Shown here: positions 48,091-60,310 of the stretch, in pieces
How positions within the stretch are numbered: the first letter of the stretch is position 1
How the letters are laid out: every line of letters starts with the position of its first letter
Assembly (NCBI GenBank): GCA_963922205.1
Contig: CAWUHX010000300.1
Span: 343,024-407,023 of the forward strand
DNA from: Romanomermis culicivorax
Taxonomy: Eukaryota; Nematoda; Enoplea; Mermithida; Mermithidae
Reading direction: 5' to 3'
DNA: 64,000 bases
Position numbers and translations under genes: made by a program
Notes under the pieces: generated by a model
What the model saw: only the letters and a program-made list of their open reading frames with translations
Database searches by the model: none
Told to the model about the DNA's origin: nothing

Positions 48091-51000
48091 CTGTAGACAG
48101 GTGTTGACCATGCACCGTTAGCCAGCATTTTATTTCCAACTGCTGCAGTCAATCTGAGAAAAAAGACTGTCGCGTTCGCAAATTGTTTACAAGGCGTAGT
48201 CATGTTCAAAGTTCTTGTTTGTAAGTTTTAAAAAATTCAAAATCACGAATCCGCTATCGCCCATTTTGTTGTTTACGTTATATACTCGTGTCCAAAAAGT
48301 TAGTTTATTCTTATCTTAGACACTGAATTTTATCCAGTTTCACCAAAGAGACTAAGCTCCAGCTGAGCTGCAGCTTAAGCCCTATATTTTATACCATTGC
48401 CGTTAAGGTTTCTCAATATGTTTTTTGTGTATACGTAAGCTGCATTGAACTATACCAGACCACGGTATCACATGCAGATTTGAGCTATAACTTAACCTGC
48501 AGCTCAGCGGGAGCCTGAAGCCGGCTCACGTACAAACCAATGGCCAAAAATTTATCATGACTGTAGATTTGGGAACCCTATTCGGTGTGTCAAGTTAATG
48601 TTAAAGTAAAACTGAGGGCAACAGAGCAAAAGGAGGCGGGGCAAAGCAGCAAAAAGAAAAATTTATGTTGTATTGTTTACATTTTCGATCTCCGTTCAGT
48701 TTTTTAACCGTCAAAGAATTCTTTTCTATAAGTTTTATTTCATGGCTATTGGATATTTGCGGTCACAACGTTCATAGAACCAGCCATATGTATAGGGCGT
48801 TCTTGGGCACGGACGATAAAATAGATATTTCTATTGTTGTAAGATGCAAACAGTACGAAATTCCACAAATGTAATTTTAGCGCCAGTTAGTTAATAATAA
48901 TTGCTCTTGTGCGTTTTATTAAAGTGTTATGGGCAGACGTTGCTTTTGTTACAAATTATGTGCAGTGTAATGTCGTCTATTATGCATGAGCATACACAGA
49001 GTTGGAGGACCTGTTGTAGTCATTCAAGTGTATAAAATAGTGTGATAATGGAATTATGAGTCGTTTTAAGGTGCGAAGAATTGAATCAACTACAAGTATT
49101 ACCTCAAAATGGCGTGGAGTTTAATAATTATTGAACAAAATTGAGGACCGTTAAACTTGACTCGCCCAGTGCTGCTAAAACTTTAAGAACGGCCTTGCCT
49201 ACAGAATACGAGAAGGGCCACTTGAAAAAACGTAACCACTTGAAAAATTTGTTACCCCCTGGAAAAATTTGTTGCTACTTGAGAGAAATCGTTACCTCCG
49301 AACGTGATGCACAACATTTTTTCAAGATGCATCACGAAAATTTCAAGATGCTTCGCAAAAATTTCGAGATACATCGCAAAAAATCAAGACGTAAGAGTTT
49401 TTCGATGTTCGACGTTATATTCAAGTGCGTCACAATTTTTTCAAGTATAGCACATTTTTTTCAAGACTTTGAAAAGAATTAGGATGTCATCCTGAAAAAA
49501 GACCAAGATAGTATCTTGAAAAAAATCAAAATGATTTTTTGAAAAAAATCAAGATCCCATCTTGAAGAAAATCAAGATGTGCTGCACATCTAAGGATGAG
49601 AATTTCTGAAATTAGCCAACCAATGGCGTTGCTTCGCCCCTATGTTTATATATACGAGAACCCTTCAAAGTGTATTAAGGTCACGGTTTACTGGCGGAGG
49701 GCGGCCTTGATTATGGGGGAGGTTATTTTGCACGGGGAATCCGACGGACATATTGATTTATCATAAAAATTTATATTTCTCGAGATTTAAAAAAAGAAAC
49801 AACAAAGATGCTTGTTTTTCACCCTAAATGCAGTAATTGTGGAAAATTACCAACATTTTGGACTTCATCGGCTGTTCTAGGACCATTTCCTTCCTACTCA
49901 GAAACCCGACGAACAGACGCAAATTTGAATATTTAACCGAAATTACTGGATTTTGGGTGAAAAACAAGTTTTTCTAAAAGATCGCTGAAAATAAACATTT
50001 TTATGAAAAATGAATATGTCCATCGGATTCCCCGTGCAAAATAATCAACCTCCCCACACTCTGCCGCCCCCTTAATAACCAAGGGCGCCCTCCGCCAGCA
50101 AACCGTGACCTCATAAATCCACTTTGATTGGTTCTCGTATATATAAACGTAGGAGGCGAAACAACGCCTTCGATTGGTCAGATTGGTCTTTGATCAGAAA
50201 TTCTCATCCTTTGATATGCCACTCATCTTGATTTTTTTTCAAGATGGGATATTGATTTTTTTCAACATGCCATCTTGATTTTTTCAAAATGACATTTTGA
50301 TTTTTTCGGATGGCATCTTGATTTTTTTCAAGATTACGTTAAAAAAATTCGATGCACTTGAAAAAATTGCGATATTTGAAAAGAAAGTCGAATATCGGAA
50401 AACTCTTAGATATTAATGGTAACGATTATTTTTAAGTTGCGACAAATTTTTTCAAATGGTAACAAATTTTTTCAAGTGGTAATAATTTCTTTTCACGTGG
50501 CGCATCTCGTATTTCGTACCTGTCTATGTACGTGGAACATGTACAACTCTTCACGTCTCTTAGACTCCATTTCACGCCCCTTTTTATTCCAATATTACCG
50601 ACATGGTAGAATTCTCAAAAATGTGACATCGCTCTTGCTCACAGTCTTTTTGAATTGAATGCGTCTTGGGAAGAATGTGATTAGCGTGACTGTTCCATTG
50701 AATTCAGGGGAATCAAGCTCATCAATTTCGCTCTCGGGCCGACACCCAGCGATCAGAGGAACGTTTATCTACTAGATTTTAGTATGGTCAGGCGGTTCAA
50801 AATTCCCCCCGACAATAAAGTTAGACCGGCCAGGAGATACGCCGTATACAGAGGTTATCTGTTTCCATTCAGTTTTTTACAAGATGTCTCTAAATGAAAA
50901 AGTGACAAAAACAAGTGTTGTCTTAAAAATCATTTATGTAAAGCTTTTGCTGTACATTTTACAACCCAAAAATTTTCAAGGGATCTCACAAATTTCCGCC

Positions 51001-52991
51001 GTTGTTGTTTTGCAAAGTAGGTTTTAACGTAGTGACTCTTTAGGAGCCTTAACTTACGCTTCGCCTAACAATTTGATGCACAGAGACGCCGGGAGATGCG
51101 ACGACTTATGTTCATGGTTTTATTGCTTAGCCGAAATGGCTGGCGGCGATTTGCCTTGGGAAAGGACCGGTTATGATATAGGTCAGCGACTAGTGAGTTA
51201 AAATGTGGAGTCAGACGAGTCGAGAGCGCTCAATTCATCGTGAAATATTTTGCGCGTTCACAAAAAAGAGTGACTAAATCTGAATTTTTCTGGCCACGCT
51301 GAGAGCGAAATTTCGGAGGTAAGCAGCTTTTCGAAAATTCTGCTCACGGGTTTTATACCGCATCCTCCACCATTTTCTATAAGTGGACACACATATTATT
51401 TCATCACCACATATTTCAGAGGTCAAACGAAAGTTATTTCACAGTCTAGACTCGATCAAGTTTTTCTTATTTGTCATTTGCTCTTTTACGTTTCCCATTC
51501 AACCAATAGTATTTATCGTCGATTTTTTCTGTTTCTAGGTTATAAAACATCAAGTATTTCGTTATCGAAAATGATCAAATTAGAAAAATTGGCGAAACAA
51601 AAGTTAGATTCGCGACAAGAATTATTGAAAAATTTTCCCACCGAACTTGCTACACTGTACGATGAGATTTTCAGCCTACAGTACGACGATCAGCCTGATT
51701 ATAAACTTTACAAGTGAGCCGCTGTTTTTTCATAGTCCACATTTTCCTAAATGAATTAGGCAAAAAAGATGCTGAGGCAGAGACAACTTACAGTTGAGGG
51801 ATACTTTTTTCACAAATTTACTTTAGTAAAAAACTTACAACTTGAGAAAAATCGTCTACGTGTGTTGCAGGCCTTTCATCTGCAAGAAAATGTCTCTTTC
51901 CGAGTCTCATTTTATAATAAATGGACTACAGTCATACACTAGTCTGATTTATTCAATATAGAAATTACTGTAATGTGCAGATTGCTAAAGTTTCATAATG
52001 TCCAATGGTCCACGGATTATTCGTCCTATTGGCTGTGATCACTCAAAACAATTTTTTATGCAAAAAATTTGCTAGTCAAGTTGAGAATATCTGACAAATT
52101 TTCAATCCTTGTAGTGAACGGAAATTGTTGGTAATTGGTCTCCAATTTTATTATTCAAAAACTGTTTTACAATATCAGGCTGTAGTTTGTTAATGACAAA
52201 TCATACTGTAGTTTGATGATGACGATAAACTAATGTTTGGATATTTAATATCGTCTGTCAGATTTCGAGAAAGTTAAGCAACGTGTGTTAAATTCCAATA
52301 AAATATCATTCGAAACAACGAATTTTCTTGGGATCATTGTCTATGAGGTTCCGACCATAATAAAACCACCCCCATCTCCTTGATATCAGAAATTCGACAG
52401 CCATTGGTCAACCTCACGTAATTTATAGTCTGTTTTTTATAAAACTTTAATGAAATGAAAAATGACATGAATGTAGTGACTTGGGAGTCGTTTACATCAA
52501 ATCTACCGTAGAATTTTTGATTTGAAAAATTCATTACTATTACTTGAGTTCTTCCTTCGCAATACGATATATGTGGTTTGGCAGAAAAATATAAAATATA
52601 ACTTGCTTTTCGGTTTTATGATTTAGAATATTATAAAAAAATGTACATCTCTTCGACAGTGTGTAATATTAGGAACGTCATTGCCAAGCTATGCCAAAGC
52701 ATGTCCATTTCCGAAGCGACGCCTTACGATTGGGAGCCCGACGGTGTGTTTCATAACGAATTGGCCTTTGTCAACTACCCCATGATGCTAATGCCTTTGA
52801 ACGTTAGCGGCGGCGCCGAGGAAGAAAGAACTAAATACGAAAAGATTTCGCACGACGGCGAAAAAGCAACAGCGCCGTCGACTGTCGATCCTGTTGGCCA
52901 GACTCCCTATACTGTCAAAAGATTTTCATCGTTGAGTGATAGTTCCTTACATCGAAGCGATGCGTCGTTTGGAGAAAAGAGTCAAAAGTAA
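45847..52991 (+). CDS. TTBK/CK1-like protein, probable pseudokinase, six exons
   Basis: A 403-aa tau-tubulin-kinase-like protein. Exons: 45,847-45,999; 46,762-47,042; 50,708-50,853; 51,044-51,181; 51,539-51,713; 52,673-52,991, with GT-AG borders and matching phases throughout. Family signs: LGANLSDVRRS, ALHDASFLHR, NFALG, RPARRYAVYRGALTYAS, GRCDDLCSWFY, GGDLPWER and ATPYDWE. The beta-3 lysine (Lys51 in SYALK) and a glutamate in LLLEICVLRR remain. However, the glycine loop reads LGWSARNSVY, the HRD motif reads His-Arg-Gly (about 144-146, HRGIKLIN) and DFG reads DFS (about 168-170). Loss of the catalytic Asp predicts no phosphotransfer. The tail after about residue 320 is Ser-rich. A poly(A) signal AATAAA lies at 53,084. 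Introns carry MITEs and a giant palindrome. Confidence 0.88.
46377..46506. mobile_element. TAGTCTG-family MITE, short copy in kinase intron 1
   Basis: TAGTCAGTTTTTCTTGAAAT at the left and CTACAAAAACAGGTCA at the right, flanked by TA. The interior is shorter than in the 245-bp copies. Confidence 0.55.
49198..50523. mobile_element. Giant palindromic foldback element in kinase intron 2
   Basis: Almost the whole 1.3 kb is one inverted repeat centred near 49,865. The outer arms are arrays of CTTGAAAAA and ATCAAGATG units. The inner arms share longer tracts, for example TATATATACGAGAACC (49,648) against GGTTCTCGTATATATA (50,131) and GCACGGGGAATCCGACGGAC (49,729) against GTCCATCGGATTCCCCGTGC (50,017). 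The architecture (arms with internal tandem subrepeats) resembles Drosophila FB elements. No coding sequence. Confidence 0.88.
52426..52645. mobile_element. Degenerate TAGTCTG-family MITE near kinase exon 6
   Basis: TAGTCTGTTTTTTATAAAAC after TA at the left edge is clear. The right end is eroded (AGAATATTATAAAAAAATG) and lies about 25 bp before the exon 6 acceptor. Confidence 0.4.
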
Positions 52992-53083
52992 AGGACGAGA
53001 GATCAAGGTCATATATCATGATTCAAGTCTAATATTTACTGTTAAAATACTACTTTTATAACATTGGATGAGAAATATGTCAC

Positions 53084-53689
53084 AATAAAACTAGTTGCTC
53101 AAAATTTGGGTGCCATCTGGTTTATTCTGAGGTCTACTGTAGCTTCTGTACTAACATTTGGAGCTGCAGTAACTCGTGTATTTATGATCAGTAGATTCTG
53201 CCTTTATGCGTCTATTCAAGGACGGATCAAGTCGACTTGGCCCACCACAATCAGGAATCGATTTTCGAATGCAATGTTTGGCTTTCGATTGACAACACTT
53301 TGTGGATAGAGTGATGTGAATCGGGATACGACACCTTTTTTTTAATTCGGGTCAGGGACTTTTTTGGCACATCTTCTTTCTGACATTTACAATCATTTTA
53401 TCGTGGCAGACTATAATGTTCTGCATCGTGTACGAAGAAGTTTTAGGAAAATTTGTGGGCGAATCTTTTTTTTAGATCAAAATTGTTCAGGAATGGGATA
53501 TCGGTTGGTCAGAAACGATTTTTTATAAAAATGGTTTCTTGCCGAAAAACTGATCTTTCTCATCAATGAGTTTCGGACATTCTTCATCGGTCTACCGTTA
53601 GCCAGCTAGGTACATTCTATTCATTGTTCTTTTCGGTTTCTACTGTTAGCACGTTTTTTCTAATGTCTGTACATTCGGTTGTTACTAGA
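53084..53689. other. 3' flank of the kinase gene and unassigned stretch
   Basis: Contains the kinase poly(A) signal at 53,084-53,089 and then AT-rich sequence with an unsupported 81-codon ORF. The left boundary of the DIRS-like element probably lies here but was not located. Confidence 0.35.
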
Positions 53690-53963
53690 GCATCTATAGG
53701 CTCTATTTCTAATAATATTCGTTCCAGCAAACAAGGTTACTCATCCAGGCGTAGTTATTCTCGTTCATCGCGATGAGATTTGAGGAATAACAAACGACCT
53801 CATCGTAGCCTCTCGACTACAATTTCCTTCATTTTCTCTGATTTCGAGTTCGAGTTCAGAATCTCAGTCGAAATCTATGGAGCGATCTGATAATTCTTCT
53901 TGACCTGTAGCTGCGAGTAAGAGAAATTTTATACTGACTTCTGTCGAAGGTCAGACTGCTGCA

Positions 53964-54245
53964 GTGAATGATTTTTCAGAAAATCATATTCCTAATGATT
54001 CCCGAGCTGTTGCTGCGGTAGATTATATATCTCTTGAACCAGATCAAGCAGCTGAAAGAATGGACGTCGATCAGAACAGCAAATTTGCTATGACAGGTCA
54101 TTCAGTTGCTGATGACAATCGCAGTACAATTTCTTTTGATTCCTCGTATTTTCGACATTCTCGTTCTGCATCTGTCGACATCAGAGTTGATATTCCTGAT
54201 TTTTTGGATGATCCAAAACCAGAACGTCAGCATTTGAAGCTCTAA
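53964..54245 (+). pseudogene. DIRS gag-like fragment
   Basis: A 93-codon open segment rich in Ser and Asp (DIPDFLDDPKPERQHLKL at its end), followed by more readable pieces in other frames up to about 54,740. It is assigned as gag only by its position before the DIRS reverse transcriptase. Confidence 0.5.
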
Positions 54246-54755
54246 CGCAAACTAACTGATCATAGCAGTAAAGAATTATGCAGTCGCCATGAAAGCTCAG
54301 ATAGCAGAGCCAAATGATATGCTAATTTTTATTTTCCAGATTCGAATTTAGCTGCTGCTGTTTATGAGGAGATATCTTGTTTCGTGGAGAAGGATGGTAA
54401 AAAGTGGATTATTAAAAAGGATGATATCTCGTCATTTACACCAATCAGTTTTGGAAACGTCTTTTCCTTTATTGACGATGCTTAATGAAAAAGAGAGGGG
54501 GTTTTTTGATGCTAAACTTATCATCAATCGCATTAATCATCCCATCCGGCATATCAGTCTGCTTTCATAAGACATAATTCACATTCCTCGATACGAAATT
54601 TCGAAAAATCTCGGAATTAAGTCGGATTTGTTTCAAGAGATTGCGGGTGAATCTTTACTGACCACAGATTTAGTCAAGAGTAAAATAGATTCAGCAACTA
54701 AACTGACGCCTCCTGCTACTTTTGGCAAGGCCATTTAGGATAAAATGAAAGATTT

Positions 54756-55490
54756 TTGCCAAAAAATATCTTCCATGATGTCATTCAGAAGCTGAGCAGA
54801 TCGCAGCTTTTCATGGTTGCTAAGAAAATTGGTGGTATGAGACCAGTTATTAATTTGAAACAGCTCAGTAATTGCATGCATTTTAGAATGGAAGGCATAT
54901 ATGTGCTGAAAGATTTAATGCAGCTGCACGATTTTTTGGTGAAGATTGATTTAAAAGATACATGCTTTCTAGTCCCAGTTTGCTGTAGTGATCGAAAATT
55001 TCTTTGTTTTAAATGCAGGCAAAAAAATTATCAATTTACTTGTATGCTTTTTGGTTTATGCTCAGCACCACGGCTTTTTACAAAAATTTTCAAGCCTGTC
55101 ATAAGCAGGTTGTGTCAGCTGGGCATTCGCCTCATCACCTATTTAGATGACATCTTAATTTTAAATGCTACTTATGAAGGTTTGAAACATGACGTTGAAT
55201 GAGTCATGTTCATGATAACGAATCTCCTCGGCTTTGTTATAAATTTTGAAAAATATGAATTGGTGCCTCCAAAGAAAATAGCTTTTTTAGGGCTAATTAT
55301 ATGCACCAGAACGATGACACTACTCATTCCCGATGAAAAACTGAAAATATTTTGGATTTGTGTCAAAATTTACTATCAAAAAAAGAAGTAGCACTGTATG
55401 ACATAGCCTGTCTATTGGGAAAGTTCGTGTCAGTTAGCCAAGCTCTTTTTAGAGGGAACCTTTTCACCAGAGAAATTCAACGTTGCTTAA
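54756..55490 (+). pseudogene. DIRS-type reverse transcriptase fragment
   Basis: A 148-codon open stretch, then two frame changes. Motifs in order: GGMRPVINLKQL, FRMEGIYVLKDLMQ, VKIDLKDTCF, YQFTCMLFGLCSAPRLFTKI, LITYLDDILIL (catalytic Asp-Asp), then after a stop LGFVINFEKYELVPPKKIAF and MTLLIPDEKLK. FKMEGI...LKDL and FTKILKP-type motifs are typical of DIRS rather than Ty3 reverse transcriptases. It is interrupted at TREIQRCL by the foldback at 55,491. Confidence 0.9.
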
Positions 55491-57643
55491 GACACGATTT
55501 CTGAGAGATTCTACCTTCTGCTCCATTGACCTATGATAAGTTGAAAATTAATAATATCTGAAAAAGAGATATTTTGAGTAGTTTGCTGAGTATCGTGACA
55601 GCATTCATTCTGCGCAAAAATCAAAATTCACATAGCTACAGTACTCCAAAGCTTGGAATTTTTACATTTTTTGGCATTTTTCAGTCTGTACACGTGTTTC
55701 GAAATATCAGAGCTCAGAAAAGACGTGACTCTGAAGCTAAATGTTGAATGCATGCAGAAGACCATTCTCTATATGCCGGTATGAAGAACACTTTCTAATC
55801 TCTTACTTCACACTTTTTATTCCATTTTAAAGTGTCAAAACCGATGTCAAAATAAACCGAAAAAGTCCTTTGGGGCCTATTTTGGGCACGTTCCCATAGG
55901 ATGCCGCAGAATTTTTTTCTTGATTTCTGTAGCCACTAATGTCTGACATATTGTGTTAAAATTTCAATCAAATTAATGTACCATTTTGGGAGCTGTAGGT
56001 GTCTGCACATTCTGAAAGTTGATACAAAAATGCTGATTAACACCACTAAATATGTTATCAACGAGATGCAGGAAAAATTCAAGACGTTCAGATTAGACGA
56101 GTAAAAATAAAAGATGTGAATCGAATCACTCGAAAAATTTCATCGATCAGTTTACAATGGTTGCGCAACAGGATGCCTCAGAAGAGATGCATCAAAAAGT
56201 TCTCTTTTCAGTAATTTGACCGGAAGAAAATTGAAGCTGAGAGTTGAACGTTACAAAATAAATGTCGGCTGTCTGACTATGACCTATGTTATAAGCTGTG
56301 CGAAAGTGCTCTATAGTTGAAGGAATCCTGTTTCACACCACGTGATATTGGCCAAACGAAAATAGAGCAAAGGATAGTAGATCGCAGCGCCCTTCCAACG
56401 AAGCAAAGTGTATCTGAAAAACTCTTGCCGTTTTTCTGTAAATGGATTTGAAACAATCGCTCAATTTCTGAAATTTAATGAAAGTTTTCGAACTTTTCGA
56501 TTTTTCATTTGAAGCAATTCGTTTAGAAACCATCAGATTAAGATCAATAAAAATTTTCCAGGACTTCAAGTCACATTTTTCCTCATAATATATTGGGTTA
56601 GGACGAATCTTGTGTTCCCAGAATTCATTGATGGGACATTTATCCAGATTCAAAAACGCATTTGAATGACAGTGCAGTGTATGCAAATGTCTACAGCTGC
56701 CAAAACGGCACATGATGATGAGATGTTACTTTCGCAGCTACTGTAAGAATGTATGAACTAAAGAATAAAAAGATAAGGCCCCTATTCACAATCACGTGTT
56801 AAGTCAACACGGTGTTAGGACTTAACACCGTGTCAGCCTAACACGCCGCTAACACGCGATTGTGAATACGGGTCTAAAATTCTGCAGCATCGTAAGTGAA
56901 GGAGCTCGGGAGTGCCTCTAACCAGGAGTTTTCTTTATTTTTGCTTCTAATTTTTGACTGTTCAATCTTTCTTGCAGAGTGTAAAATGTTTGCTTGTGAA
57001 ACAATTATACATCAAACTATAGCCTGTTATTTTATAATTCTACAGTATAGGTAATGAATATATCACAAGGGGTAAACAAGGGCCACCTGGCAAATAGAAT
57101 GATTTCTATGAAATTTTCATAAGTTTGCCTTCTTCAGAGCAGTGCAGCTCCCAAGATGGTACAAAAATTTTGATGAAAATTTAACCAATGCAGTAAAAAT
57201 AGATGAGGTACAATATAAGAAAATTAAATTCTGCGGCTTCCGATTGGAAGGTGCCTGGGAGTGACCATGAACAAAATTTTTTCAATTTCGACGGCTCATT
57301 TTTGACACTTTAAACTTTATGAAAAAGTGTAATATGCAATTATTTGCTCTAAATACTACATCAGAAGAGAGCTTATTCTCTCCTCTGTAAAATAGATATT
57401 TATTCATCAAATAAGATCAATCCGATCTTGAAATATGGCTTAGCTAGCAAGACCACTGAAAAATGCCAAAAAATCATCAATTTTCAAACTTTGGCATATT
57501 TTAGCGGCGCGAATTTTCGTTTACAAGCAAAACGGATGGTACGATGGAACTCAGCGCACGAAACTACTCAAAATATATGATTTTGAGGTATGATTAATTT
57601 TCAACTTATCATAGGGAAAGTAGAATCTCTCAGAAATCGTGTC
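55491..57643. mobile_element. TTAA-type foldback element, copy 2, in DIRS RT
   Basis: Ends GACACGATTTCTGAGAGATT and AATCTCTCAGAAATCGTGTC are exact inverted repeats. TTAA precedes the left end (55,487-55,490). AATTAC follows the right end, as if TTAATTAC had lost TT. Joining the flanks restores DIRS coding sequence (QRCL to NYKLEK). The arms are several hundred bp. The interior is colinear with 42,921-44,749 and contains an unrecognised minus-strand ORF (56,713-56,333, 126 aa) and a small nested MITE (56,777-56,874). Confidence 0.85.
56777..56874. mobile_element. 98-bp Harbinger-type MITE, near-perfect palindrome
   Basis: Ends GGCCCCTATTCACAATC and GATTGTGAATACGGGTC with a TAA duplication (56,774-56,776 and 56,875-56,877). 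The centre (GTGTTA/TAACAC) also pairs. The paralogous foldback at 44.18 kb has the uninterrupted site with a single TAA. Confidence 0.88.
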
Positions 57644-57649
57644 AATTAC

Positions 57650-58378
57650 AAGCTTGAAAAAATACAAAAATTACAATGCATGCATTTTCTTATCTACAGA
57701 TGCCATACATGAACTGAAAATGTGGCATTCACAGCTGCCACAATGGAACGGACGGCACATTATTTCATCCCCTGTTTCTTGAACTATTTTCTCAGATGCT
57801 TCCAATTTGGGCTGGATGCATGCAATGGTGGACGATAGACTAAATATGAAAGATCTTTCCACATTAATTGCAAAGAACTCGTAACAGCGATTTTTGCTCT
57901 AAAAATTTTTGGCGCCAATTTATCTAACACTTCAATTTTATTGATGCTAGATAACTCAACAGCTATAGCTTGTATTAATCCGTTTGGCAAAACAAAAAAT
58001 AAGTTGTGATTTGGCAATTAAAATGTGGTCTGGGTCCCTCGATTGAGATTTGTATCTCGGAGCTTCTCATGTCCCTGGGCAGCAAAATTTAGATGTTGAT
58101 TTTTTATCTCGAAATTTTACTGATAGCAGTGATTGGAAGAGGAATCAAGACGTTTTCAACGAATTATCTTCTGCATGGGAACATGTTTCAATTGATTTGT
58201 TTGCAAATAGGCACAATGCAAAAGTCAGAAAAATTGTGTCTTGGAGGCCAGGTCCTGATGCTTTGCTGTGGATGCCTTCTCTTTTTCATGGTCTGCTTTT
58301 TATGCTTATGCTTTTTCACCCTTTGGCTTAATCGGTAAAGTTTTACAAGAAATTTGTTGTGACCGAGCTACAGTAACT
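57650..58378 (+). pseudogene. DIRS RNase H-side fragment
   Basis: Readable in shifting frames. The clearest part is VDFLSRNFTDSSDWKRN, then SIDLFANRHNAKVRKIVSWR and PGPDALLWMPS. DLFA.R.N.....VSWRPDPDA is a familiar element in the region after reverse transcriptase in DIRS polyproteins. It ends at the TTAA where the third foldback is inserted. Confidence 0.75.
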
Positions 58379-59552
58379 TTAAGACACAATTTCTCTAAGA
58401 CTCGACCAAGGTTGTGATGAGTAAAAAATTAATCATACCTCAAAAAGACATATTTTGTACAGTCTTTTGTGCTGAACAACAAGCCAGTATTCGTTTTGTC
58501 TAAAAATCAAAATTCGTTTTGTAACATCAATCCAAAGGTTCAAATTTTTTGAAATTTTCGAAATTTTAGGTCACAATCATTGAAGGTAAGTAATCAGGTA
58601 TGCAATGTCGATCAATAAAACTTTGTCAGTGTGTGTAACAATGTTTAGTGTATATGCTTGACACATATAAATATATGTAGCATCAAGATCATGGTTTACA
58701 CAACACTTTAAATTACAATTTTCAGCAATTATCAATAACTGAAATTCACACATTTTTGTACCCTGTGAAGTAAAATAATAAGTGTCATTAATTAAACTCC
58801 ACTATGCTATGGCTAGACCCCTTGGGCACATACCCACAAAGTTTTATCAAAATAAAAAAACCATTAAGTGTGCCACAGTGAAACAAGTTGAAGCCATTTT
58901 TGAATCAAATTATAAAATGTTCTATTCAAAATGCAATGTCATCCACCCAAAATTCTAATAAGCCAACTAAAACTTTTGTGCATTGCAGGCTGACATCTTG
59001 CAGGCTGACAGGTTTGGTTAATATATCATTCTCCCTTACATGGGAAATTATACAAAGTTAAACACATTCTTGATATTATTGAAAAAACTTCAGGTGCAAA
59101 TTGTTGTTCCATTTAGTCGGAATATTATTAATTCTAGTTCAAATCGACTGTATTGCAGCCACAGTATGTGGCTACATACCAACCAACTTGCATCAAAGTA
59201 TTGACACCCATTGTATATTAAAAAACTAGAAAAGTCATGCTCTTTTGGTTAACTATAACATGAAAGATTGTTCAAATTTTCAACAAAAACTGACAAACTC
59301 TGGATGATTTTCAGACCATAAGAGCTCAACATAAAATCACTTGAATCCAATAGAAATATTTGCTCTAAACCAGATGACATTTTTAAAGTGTCTGATCTAC
59401 ATTGTACTAATTATTGAAACAATTATTCAAAACAAACTGTTTTACGTAGTTCACTTTCATGTTCTAAATGAGGATCAAACATTGCTGGATCCTCGTCTAG
59501 CATTCTCCTTCATGTTGAACACCACATTCTCCTTCCAGGTTGCTACTATAGC

Positions 59553-60020
59553 ATGTATAGTAGAACACTAGAAAGTGTTCGATTGACCCGTTGCTTGCCT
59601 GAAATTCAAGAAGCTCTTCAATTGTTTTATGAAGCTGACTCATTTGATATTATGGAAAATGGTTGGGCTTTAAAGAAGCATAAGATATGCCATTCCTTAA
59701 CAGAAAAAAACAAGATCAATATTTGCTGGGAAAATACAATAGTGGGATTGTATATCATCAAAAATTCAATGCTGAAGTTGTCACTGGAGAAATGAGGAAG
59801 AACCCATCTTTTGTCAGATCTGATTTCTTCACACCACAACAAATTACTGGATTCTGGGCTAGGGAAGCCAGCTGACCAGCAGGAAGAACTTACTACATTC
59901 TATAGTAGCAATCTGGAAGGAGAATGTGATTTTGAAGATGAAGAAGAACCCTACGAGGTTCCAGTGATGTTTGATCCTCATTTAGAATATGAAAGTGAAC
60001 TACTTAAAATATTGTTTTGA
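59553..60020 (+). pseudogene. Protein-coding remnant in foldback loop
   Basis: Three overlapping frames read one protein: IMENGWALKKHK, then a frameshift, then FLNRKKQDQYLLGKYNSG, EMRKNPSFV, SDFFTPQQITGFW, then another shift to an acidic tail (GECDFEDEEEPYEVP) and a stop at about 60,020. The pattern GWALKK ... EMR ... F.T.QQI..F resembles, from memory, uncharacterised animal proteins seen near transposons. It is not a piggyBac catalytic domain that I recognise. It could be a captured host gene or the end of an unknown transposase. Confidence 0.5.
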
Positions 60021-60310
60021 ACAATTGTTTCAATAATTAGTATGTAAATCTGACACTTTAAAAATGTCACCTGGTTTAGAGCAAATATTTCTGTCCCATT
60101 CAAGTGGATTTTATGTTGAGCTCTTATGATCTAAAAATGATCCAGAATTTGTCAGTTTTTGTTTAATATTTGAACAATCTTTCATCTCACAGTTAATCAA
60201 AAGAACATGGTTTTTCCAGTTTTTTAATATATGAGGAGTGTCCATACTTTGATGCAAGTTGGCTGGTATGTCGTCACATACTGTGGCTGCAATGTAGTCG
60301 ATTTGAACTA

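Noticed and set aside
52626-52672. Kinase exon 6 starting at the acceptor before AATATTATAAAAAAATG
   Set aside because: This acceptor gives the wrong phase and an immediate TAA; the AG at 52,671-52,672 joins in frame as KLYKNVIAKLCQSM.
57671-58017. Minus-strand ORFs antisense to the DIRS RNase H region
   Set aside because: The plus strand carries the recognisable DIRS motifs; the antisense frames are shadows.
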